Source of the DNA: Conus ventricosus
Taxonomy: Eukaryota > Mollusca > Gastropoda > Neogastropoda > Conidae
Length of the DNA stretch: 64,000 nucleotides
Reading direction: 5' to 3'
Assembly (NCBI GenBank): GCA_018398815.1
Contig: CM031596.1
Coordinates: 66,311,442 to 66,375,441, forward strand
Below are positions 56,719 to 64,000 of this stretch, piece after piece. How positions within the stretch are numbered: position 1 is the first letter of the stretch; each line of letters opens with the position of its first letter. The notes beneath the pieces are model-generated. The model searched no databases, was not told the DNA's origin, and worked only from the letters and a program-made list of their open reading frames with translations. The position numbers were made by a program, and so were the translations under genes.

Positions 56719-56820
56719 GTTAAAACAAGTTAAAAGAGGAATCTTAAACTTTTAACTTGTTTTAACTAATGTTGCTCCCCAAGGGGTTGAGCACTTAAAA
56801 AATTGTTTTAGGCATTTTAA
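56719..56820. repeat. Hairpin 2 plus the same conserved stem block
   Basis: Perfect 18-bp arms GTTAAAACAAGTTAAAAG (56719-56736) and complement (56749-56766), then GTTGCTCCCCAAGGGG-TTGAGCACTT and TTGTTTTAGGCATTTTAA. The arm sequence differs from hairpin 1 but the design, the GTTAA...TTAAC ends and the following block are the same. Confidence 0.8.
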
Positions 56821-56829
56821 ATATACTGA

Positions 56830-56832
<3 letters not shown>

Positions 56833-56918
<86 letters not shown>

Positions 56919-56930
56919 ATATATATATAA
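56833..56930. repeat. (TA)n
   Basis: TA tract with two TTATATA interruptions. Confidence 0.95.
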
Positions 56931-56934
56931 ATAA

Positions 56935-57365
56935 TGTTTTTAGTTTTTCAGCAACTTTTTACCTCTCCACACTTTCGTTTTATTTCATTCTACTACCTTT
57001 CGCTGGCTGCTTTGGGGGTGCTGTTGGATTCTTCTTTGAACCCTTGGTGGTGAGAATTCCACAGAATTATGGACTGTGGTGTGTCTCTATTTGACGCCAA
57101 GAGCACAGACACAATCAGCCGTGTCTCCCTGATGAGTTCGGATCCAGCGGACGAAAGGCTGAGGAGCAGGCACTATATATAGATCTGTTTTCGAGAGGGA
57201 TTGCGATGGTTCTCTCATGCAGCTAGTGAAGGGCTTTCATTTTTAATAACATACATTTTTCCTTCTCCTTTTTTTAAATTTTTTTTTTTAACATTTCAAA
57301 TCTTTGCCAAGTCATTACTATAATGATGGAAAAAGTGTTAACCTACACTTGTTTTCACCCACTAC
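56935..57365 (+). repeat. Repeat family E (plus orientation), 5' of the Penelope-like ORF
   Basis: TTCAGCAACTTTTTACCTCT, CTTTCGCTGGCTGCTTTGGG, GAATTATGGACTGTGGTGTG and AGCTAGTGAAGGGCTTTCAT match the complement of 55546-56140. At 57129-57156 it reads CTGATGA, GTTCGGATCCAGCGGAC, GAAA. It lies in the same orientation as, and directly upstream of, the GIY-YIG ORF, as expected of a Penelope pseudo-LTR. Confidence 0.65.
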
Positions 57366-57404
57366 TTAACTGTTCAGCATTATATATATATCATCAACGA
57401 TGCA

Positions 57405-58226
57405 GTGACCTCAAAGAAGCTGCAGAGGCGAGGATACCCAGAGAAACTGATACAGGAGGCCATCACAAAGGTCACAGCTCTTCCAAGAGAACAAACCCTC
57501 CAATACAAAATCAAGAAAAACAACGAGAGGGTTCCCTTCATAATAACCCACAACCCCTCTCATCCAGACATAGGAGGATGGCTCAAAGACATGATGCCCG
57601 ACCTTCACAGAAACCGTAGAATGCAGAAAGCCATGCCGCAGTCACCAATGGTAGGGGAAAGAAACTGTAACAATCTTAGGAAAATTCTGATGCCATCCAA
57701 GCCACCACAAGTCAGCACTCATAAACAAAATGACAGATCACCAGGAGTATACAAGTGTACCGCCAGCAGATGTGTTCTTTGTCAGAAACATCTTCAAGAG
57801 ACATCTACATTCACAAGTGTTAGAACAGGGCAGACTTTCCACATCAGAGATGCTATGGGCTGCAAAAGCTCTAATCTAATTTACTTAGTGGACTGTGCTA
57901 GGTGTAAAGATGTTCAATATGTCGGAGAAACAAGCCAGTCCCTGTCCAGGCGATTCCATGGCCACAGATCGAACATTAAAAAAACAGACAACAAAACTCA
58001 TAACATTAGAACCCAAACACAGAGTGTTGGTAGGACTGACTTAACATGCAGGGAAACTTTAGTAGCCAAACATTTTCAAAGCAGTGGACATAGTGAGGAG
58101 GATCTCCGTGTCACTCCTATTGAACTGATGAAAACACTTGATACCAGACAGAGAAGAACACGTGAAAGGTACTGGCGGCATAAGATAAGGACAAACTACC
58201 CCAATGGCCTCAATGTCTGGGACTAG
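57405..58226 (+). pseudogene. Penelope-like polyprotein C-terminus (linker + GIY-YIG nuclease)
   Basis: The frame is intact for 273 residues (and open back to ~57385). The linker VPFIITHNPSHPDIGGWLKD and a Cys-rich motif (YKCTASRCVLC) lead into the nuclease: NLIYLVDCARCKDVQYVGET (the Y-L / Y-V-G pair is the GIY-YIG motif), SLSRRFHGHRSNIK (catalytic Arg), VAKHFQSSGHS and [18 protein letters not shown]. In the family this domain makes the nick that primes reverse transcription. With the RT lost it is a dead copy, though this domain alone is open. Confidence 0.9.
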
Positions 58227-58269
58227 CTGAATGTAGGGTACCCCACTTCTTACTTACATGTAACAGACA

Positions 58270-58317
58270 CATGCGCGCGCGCGCGCGCGCGCGCGCGCAC
58301 ACACACACACGCGCATG

Positions 58318-58355
<38 letters not shown>

Positions 58356-58465
58356 CACTCATACACGCACACACATGCACGCAAACACACACACACACAC
58401 AAATGCTCACTCACACACACTCATTCACTCACTCACACACACACGCACATACACGCATGCATGTA
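58270..58465 (+). repeat. (CG)n(CA)n microsatellite
   Basis: CG tract 58273-58300 then CA-rich to 58465. Confidence 0.95.
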
Positions 58466-59081
58466 TGAACGCACACACGCAAGTATAGACATATAGAAAG
58501 GATCACACACAAACGCAAGTATAGACATATAGAAAGGGATGGGTAGGGATTGTATGGTGGGAATGAGAGTTAATGGTGAGGGAGGATGGTGGGGGAAGTG
58601 AGAGATAAGACTTTTCAGGTTTCGGTTGAATGTAATGTGAGTCTATACAACAGTACCATTTGCATGTGAAAATCATAAATGTGTTTTCCACTACCTTATT
58701 GTAAGCACAAGATGCATTTTAAAAATGATGGAGTTAGGGGAGAGGGTATTGTCGGGTATCTTTAGAGGCACCAGTGTGAGCTTGAACTCATTTCCGTTTG
58801 TTTTTTAAGGTCTTGACTGACCGCCCCATGTTTTTATTTCACATAAGCTCATTGCTGCCTTTTCTTTCTTTAATTCTGGTAGGCTTCTGTTAGGATTTTA
58901 AAGCAGTGAGTGAGAATTCAGGTGAATTGGGAGTGAGAGATGATCAGTCTTAGAATATAAATGCTGTGCTTTGAGTTGTCATTTAGTGGGCCCTTGGTTT
59001 TTTATGCTTGACAAAGGTTTTACCAATAAACCGAAAATTTGCAATATGCTTATTGGGTGTTGGTGGTTTTTACTGTTCAAT

Positions 59082-59655
59082 AACTAAGAGTATGTGCTTG
59101 ACTGGGTGAAACTATAATAAATGCTTCTCAAAATGAGCCTTCAGCAAGCTTATAGTCTCCAAGAGAGAGACAGTCTTCAATGGGGAGGAAACTCACTAAC
59201 ATATAACTCTTGGGCAGATACCGATATTTTGAAAGCTGATTGATTCTCCTCAGTGACCGCGGAAAGTGGTAATTTGACTCCTCTGCCTTTTCACTTTGAA
59301 GAAGAATGCTATCCCAGAAAAAGCTGGTGTGCAATACTAGTATGTTTGTCGAGTTTTCAAAAAACCAACCAAAGGTGTCAACTAAGAAGCAAAAGAAAAT
59401 GATGAAAGAGCAAAACAAGCTACATTTTCTTGTGAAAAGTAGAAAATATAAAAAGATAACCTCTTAAGACACAAGTGCTGAGGGCCAGTTCTTGGAATGA
59501 ATCCGCAAGAGACTAAATTACAATATACTAATAAATTCCAAGGATAAGTACCAAGCACCATTCCAGCAACTTACAGAGCAGCTTGGTGTTGCAATGACTG
59601 CAAGAAATATTGAATTATAAACAAAGCTTGCTCTTATGTCTTAGATTGAAGAAAT
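59082..59655 (-). mobile_element. Retrozyme-like 630-bp repeat, inverted copy with mutated ribozyme
   Basis: Reverse complement of most of one unit. The hammerhead at 59213-59260 keeps GGTCA, CTGAGGA, the helix III ATA/TAT and C17, but the conserved GAAA has become AAAA (loss of G12) and helix I has a mismatch (TGCCC). Probably inactive. Confidence 0.75.
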
Positions 59656-59667
59656 AAACAATAAAAT

Positions 59668-60556
59668 AAACAATCAGGTTTCGAAATATCGGTATCTGAC
59701 CAGGAGTTATATGTTAGTGAGTTTCCTCCCCATTGAAGACTGTCTCTCTCTTGGAGACTATAAGCTTGCTGAAGGCTCATTTTGAGAAGCATTTATTTTA
59801 GTTTTCCCCATTCACCCAGTCAAGCACATACTCTTAGTTAGGCAGAATTATCTACCACTACAGATATGAATGCTTATCTCCCCCTATTTCTTCAATCTAA
59901 GACATAAGAGCAAGCTTTGTTTATAATTGAATATTTTTTGCAGTCATTGCAACACCAAGCTGCTCTGTAAACTGCTGGAATGGTACTCAGTACTTTTCCT
60001 TGGAATTTATTTAGTATATTGTAATTTAGTCTCTTGCGGATTCATTCCAAGAACTGGCCCTCAGCACTTGTGTCTTAAGAGGTTATCTTTTTATATTTTC
60101 TACTTTTCACAAGAAAATGTAGCTTGTTTTACTCTTTCATCATTTTCTTTTGCTTCTTAGGTGGCACCTTTGGTTGGTTTTTGAAAACTCGACAAACATA
60201 CTACAGTATTGCACACCAGCTTTTTCTGGGATAGCATTCTTCTTAAAACTGAAAAGGCAGAGGAGTCAAATTACCACTTTCCGCGGTCACTGAGGAGAAA
60301 CAATCAGCTTTCGAAATATCGGTATCTGCCCAAGAGTTATATGTTAGTGAGTTTCCTTCCATTGAAGACTGTCTCTCTCTTGGAGACTATAAGCTTGCTG
60401 AAGGCTCATTTTGAGAAGCATTTATTTTAGTTTTCCCCATTCACCCAGTCAAGCACATACTCTTAGGCAGAATTATCTACCACTGCAGATATGAATGCTT
60501 ATCTCCCCCTATTTCTTCAATCTGAGACATAAGAGCAAGCTTTGTTTATAATTGTA
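59668..60556 (+). mobile_element. Retrozyme-like tandem repeat (1.4 units of 629 bp)
   Basis: CTTGGAGACTATAAGCTTGC at 59750 and 60379 and TTTCGAAATATCGG at 59679 and 60309 give a period of 629-630. The left end starts inside the hammerhead (helix II onward, 59668). A second, complete hammerhead lies at 60285-60331. The right end (GAGCAAGCTTTGTTTATAATT) is the same as in the copy ending at 50146. It stands head to head with the inverted copy at 59082-59655. Confidence 0.72.
60285..60331 (+). ncRNA. Type I hammerhead ribozyme, one helix I mismatch
   Basis: Helix I GGTCA (60285-60289) with TGCCC (60327-60331), one mismatch. Core CTGAGGA (60290-60296). Helix II GAAA (60297-60300) with TTTC (60309-60312). 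GAA + A15.1 (60313-60316). Helix III ATA/TAT with loop TCGG (60316-60325). Cleavage-site nucleotide C at 60326 after U16.1. All core bases are present. Confidence 0.72.
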
Positions 60557-60787
60557 TAGGCCTATATATAATATATAAATATTTATTCTCTTGATGTAGA
60601 TTTTCTCACACGTTTTATTCCTTGATCGCTTTCATTCATGCTCATGCAAATCACACAAATGTACACCACACACACGTGCGTGCCCGCACAGACAGAAAAA
60701 CGCACATCGTGCACACACAAGCGCACACACACACACACATGGGTTCATGCCCACACACGTTTGTGTACATCCGCCACAAAACACACA

Positions 60788-61025
60788 CAATGAAACATAT
60801 TGCTCCACACCGACCGATATCCAGCAGTGTATTTAGAACTGTATGTGCCCAAAGTTCACGGTCTCGATCGTGTTCTGTAAGGGACATAATTCATACAGTT
60901 TTTGTTGTCTTGTTTTTTTCCGAGTTAAGTAGTTATGACCCTTGTTTTTGTATATTTTTTTCCTTTTAGTAAAAATTACGAGTCATATAAGTCTTTTTGC
61001 AAAGTATATTTGTAATCAATAATAT
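60788..61025 (+). repeat. Interspersed repeat family C
   Basis: AAACATATTGCTCCACACCG, TTCTGTAAGGGACATAATTC and TAGTAAAAATTACGAGTCAT match 52285-52460. Preceded by a CA-rich tract (60655-60790). Confidence 0.65.
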
Positions 61026-61444
61026 TCAACTAAAAATGTTTAAAATAACAAGTTAGGAAATAAATACTGCCTACTATTATGGAAGAATAAATGTGTATAA
61101 CAATTCATGTAAGAAAGAAAAACCTTTTGGTTTTATTTTAAGAATAGTATATGAAAGTGTACGCACACTGTGCAATCAATTGGAATATCAGAACTTATCT
61201 AAGGTTATTTTGAGAGAGTAGCGATCAGCTACTTTAAAAGTGTTATCGGATAATGATCCGATAGGCCTATCCAATTAGGTTAGCGTAGCCTTCTATGAGC
61301 AATGCTGTAGCCTACATCGGTAAAGTGTCTCGGACTGTAAAGTAAACAAAGCAACCCCTATCAAAAATAAAATCAAGAACGTGTAGGTCATAGACCGTCT
61401 TTAGTACGTCTCACATAAGAAAAAACAACAACAAATAAATACGT
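61026..61444. other. Intergenic DNA, nothing recognised
   Basis: No supported feature. Confidence 0.35.
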
Positions 61445-62010
61445 ATTCGGAAATGAAATGAGATAGGGAACAGTATGCAAGTGGGGTATTTTTTGCTCCC
61501 ATAAGAAACTTAACACAGAGTAACTTTTATTCAAGACTGGCACAGTTATTTAAACTTGAATAAAGCCAGACAAATTTGACGAACAATCTAATAGTGGGGG
61601 GAAAATCAAGCGCAGGCCAACAACTGAACTGTCTTCATAGTAATGACTTGGCAAAGATTTGGACTTGAGGAGGGAGGGGGGAGGTTTGGAGAAACTGGGA
61701 GCATGAAATTAAGAAAATATGTTACAGATATGAAAACTCTTCACTAGCTGCATCAGGGAACCATCGCAATCCCCTTTGAAGGCAAATATATTTGTATTGC
61801 CTGCTCCGAGGCCTTTCGTCCGCTGGGTCGGAACCCACCAGGGAGACACGGCTGGTTGAATCAGCGCTCATGGCGTCAAATAGAGACACACCACAGTCCA
61901 TAATACTGTGGTGTTCTCACCACCAAGGGTGCAAAAAAGAATCCAACAGCACCCCCAAAGCAGCCAGCGAAGAGTAGTAAATGAAACCAAACGAAAGTGT
62001 GGGGAGGAAA
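61445..62010 (-). repeat. Repeat family E
   Basis: Copy of 55546-56120 (GGAAATGAAATGAGATAGGG to CAAACGAAAGTGTGG). The hammerhead-like core on the minus strand (~61833-61862) has decayed to CTGGTGG. Ends in GGAAAATAGTTGCTGAAAAA, as at 56945 on the opposite strand. Confidence 0.7.
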
Positions 62011-62177
62011 ATAGTTGCTGAAAAACTAAAGGCATTATTATGCAAATAGTATAAAATGTAGGGGACAATCTTTGAGCCTACGCTTGAGGATCCACCCAAA
62101 GATACGAGGGAGACCAAAAGACAAACACACAGACGGACAGAAACAAATACAAATAACCTCAATTTAATCAAAACAAA

Positions 62178-62610
62178 ATCGGAAATAAAATGAGGCAGGG
62201 AACAGTAAACGATAAACAGTAAACAAGTGGGTATTTTTTGCTCCCATAAGAAAACCTAACACAGAGTAAGGAGAGGAGAGGAGGGAGGGGGGGGGGGGGG
62301 GGGGGGGCGGGGGGGATTTGAAGATGGAGAAACTGGGAACATGAAATTAAGAAAATATGTTGCAGATATGAAAACTCTTTACTGGCTGCATAAGGAAACT
62401 ATCGCAATCCCTTTTGAAGGCAGATGTATTTGTATTGCCTGTTCCGAGGCCTTTCGTCCGCTGGGTCGGAACCCACCAGGGAGACACGGCTGGTTGTGTC
62501 TGCGCTCCTGGCGTCAAACAGAGACATACCACAGTCCATAATACTGTGGTGTTCTCACCACCAAGGGTGCAAAAAAGAATCCAACAGCACCCCCAAAGCA
62601 GCCAGTTATT
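62178..62610 (-). repeat. Repeat family E, internally deleted
   Basis: Copy with ~130 bp missing between CCTAACACAGAGTAA and the G tract (62287-62315). Core decayed to CTGGTGG as in the 61445 copy, so these two are closest relatives. Confidence 0.7.
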
Positions 62611-62949
62611 TGTATTTGTTCACTACAATATGCAAATAAATGAATAAATAGATAAATTCATAAGCAAATAAATAAATACATAAACAAATAGATAAATAAA
62701 AACTTGAAAAGTAGGTCAGCATCTCATCTTCACTTCACCTTCTCAAACAGTGCCTCACACAACATGTAACTCCACGTGGTGTCTCACTTTTTCACACTCC
62801 TTCCAACCTCAACAATCCCAATCCCACCACTGCCACTTCTGAATCTTCAGCTGGTTGAAGGTGGACATTTAGCAAAAACCACCAAAAAGAGTCAAGACAA
62901 GCCAGTTACAAACTCATGATGCACATATCAAACATTCATCTTCTCCCTT
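62611..62949. other. AT-rich DNA, nothing recognised
   Basis: (AAAT)/(AATA) runs at 62630-62700, then unique sequence. Confidence 0.35.
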
Positions 62950-62952
62950 GAA

Positions 62953-62978
62953 TCTCTCTCTCTCTCTCTCTCCCTCTC

Positions 62979-63056
<78 letters not shown>
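62953..63056 (+). repeat. (CT)n microsatellite
   Basis: About 104 bases of CT. Confidence 0.95.
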
Positions 63057-63060
<4 letters not shown>

Positions 63061-63341
63061 TCTCCAACGTTTAAAGGAACAAACCACAATCATCATGTCC
63101 ATAGCAATTGCCTCAAACTCAGTTGATTCATACATACAACCAACTCATCACAAAAACTGGAACCAAATCGAGGAAGACAACATTTTCCAGACTACATAAC
63201 AAACACAGGGTACACTTCCAAGACCAGTCTTGCCCCAAACAAACAACACTGATCCTGCTACCACCTTTGAACAACACCTCCACCTTGTTCACCGCATCAT
63301 TCACAACTTAACTTTTACCAGCAGTGAACATCCAGAAATAT

Positions 63342-63500
63342 CATGTACCTTATCCACCCCCACCACTCCAGCCTGAAATACTCTTCACAGACACACCACA
63401 ATGTCACGCATTACTCACCTCGTGTATCTGTTACAACTATTTCTGTCTTCTCTTCTTCCTTTACTGTTTACATTATCATCGTCAATCTATTTTCCGCTTA
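63342..63500 (+). repeat. Repeat family D
   Basis: Matches 50672-50830 (see there). It runs directly into the LINE C-terminal fragment, so it may itself be LINE sequence. Confidence 0.55.
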
Positions 63501-63790
63501 CAGCAGAGTCCATGAAAATCCTGTTCAGAGATGTCCCGCCTGACGTGATCTTTGGGTTTTTGAGAGAGATTAACATTTTTCATCTGATTTAAGATTTTAA
63601 GGAAGAAAGATTTTTAACGAAGTTTCTGGTGCGTTTCTAGAGGATGTCATTTAAAGAGATGTGTGAAAGGTTTTTTTTTTTTTTTTTTTTTTAATGACTT
63701 GTGGGTTGATTTTAACGTGGTGACAGCCCTGATGTGGCCCTTTGCGGTCGGCTGGGCTATAAGCAACATTATCTTATCTTATCTTAACCA
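63495..63790 (+). mobile_element. I-type LINE 3' end (last codons, UTR and TTATC tail)
   Basis: Codes [22 protein letters not shown], then a UTR with a T tract (63669-63692), GTGGTGACAGCCCTGATGTG, CCTTTGCGGTCGGCTGGGCT and ATAAGCAACATTATCTTATC-TTATC (63713-63786). This 3' end is the same as that of the full LINE at 23026-28998. Confidence 0.8.
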
Positions 63791-64000
63791 CTATAGCTCT
63801 TTTAGTCTCTTGCATTGGATTTGCGCAGAGGTTATCAACATAACGATAACCTATCCAAACAAGAACTAATCAAGAGACAAAACGACCACTCTTGAAACCA
63901 GAGTAAACTTAGCCTCAAAGACATGGTTCAACCCTGTGCTGCCTTAAGTCGGAACAGCAACTGCCAATCTAAATATATATATATATATATATATATTATA
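63791..64000. other. Window end, (TA)n
   Basis: Unique DNA ending in TA repeats (63973-64000). Nothing else seen. Confidence 0.5.

Larger units (their letters stand above)
57385..59077 (+). mobile_element. Penelope-like element, 5'-truncated, with GIY-YIG endonuclease
   Basis: Coding begins at ~57385 right after a short TA run; the reverse transcriptase is missing. The ORF ends at 58226. The downstream region has CG/CA repeats (58273-58460) and a degenerate hammerhead-like string near 59008-59043 (TTGACAA, GGTTT...AAACC, GAAAA), typical of the end of these elements. A minus-strand copy of the 630-bp hammerhead repeat abuts it at ~59082. Confidence 0.8.

Noticed and set aside
57129..57160. 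Calling family E cores active hammerhead ribozymes
   Set aside because: CTGATGA, stem II and GAAA are present, but no helix I partner or NUH site with helix III could be paired, unlike the repeat at 49892.

Overview
This is eukaryotic, repeat-rich DNA, most likely from a mollusc and probably a gastropod. The evidence is one intron-split metazoan gene, very many dinucleotide microsatellites, tRNA-derived SINEs of a type I associate with molluscs, and fragments of at least six retroelement lineages. The organism call is inference; no species marker is visible.

Minus strand, 34236 to 7338: one host gene, POFUT2 (GDP-fucose protein O-fucosyltransferase 2). All nine coding exons can be placed, from a signal peptide in exon 1 to the stop codon in exon 9. 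Splice phases join into a protein of about 434 residues, but only if five single-base indels are allowed (exons 3, 4, 8 and two in exon 9). These look like residual assembly errors or an inactive allele, not a processed copy.

The introns carry a complete-looking ~6 kb LINE (23026-28998, same strand as the gene, 12-bp target-site duplication), a 1.18-kb hAT remnant with perfect 15-bp terminal inverted repeats (9684-10865), several tRNA-derived SINEs, a 52-bp palindrome and LINE 3' fragments. Past the last exon lie a fold-back of ribozyme-like repeats (3818-4238) inside a minisatellite, and a second hAT-like element (402-2396).

34.3-64 kb, upstream of POFUT2: no host gene is recognisable. This is a transposon graveyard: nested I-type LINE pieces (35.3-38.5, 46.1-47.1, 63.5-63.8 kb), an R2/R4-type LINE with a C-terminal restriction-like endonuclease (52.5-55.5 kb), a Penelope-like element with a GIY-YIG endonuclease (57.4-59.1 kb), RTE-, CR1- and L1-like scraps, a 25-bp minisatellite (39.9-40.3 kb) and long CA/TA/CT tracts.

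Most interesting: (1) ~630-bp tandem units at 49350-50146 and 59668-60556 (plus an inverted copy at 59082-59655) contain a type I hammerhead ribozyme; in the first copy all three helices and the catalytic core can be paired by eye, an arrangement like that of retrozymes. (2) Between TA tracts at 56.4-56.8 kb, hairpins of different sequence but the same design are each followed by the same ~40-nt conserved stem block. (3) Degenerate hammerhead-like cores recur in several other repeat families here, one of them directly 5' of the Penelope-like ORF.
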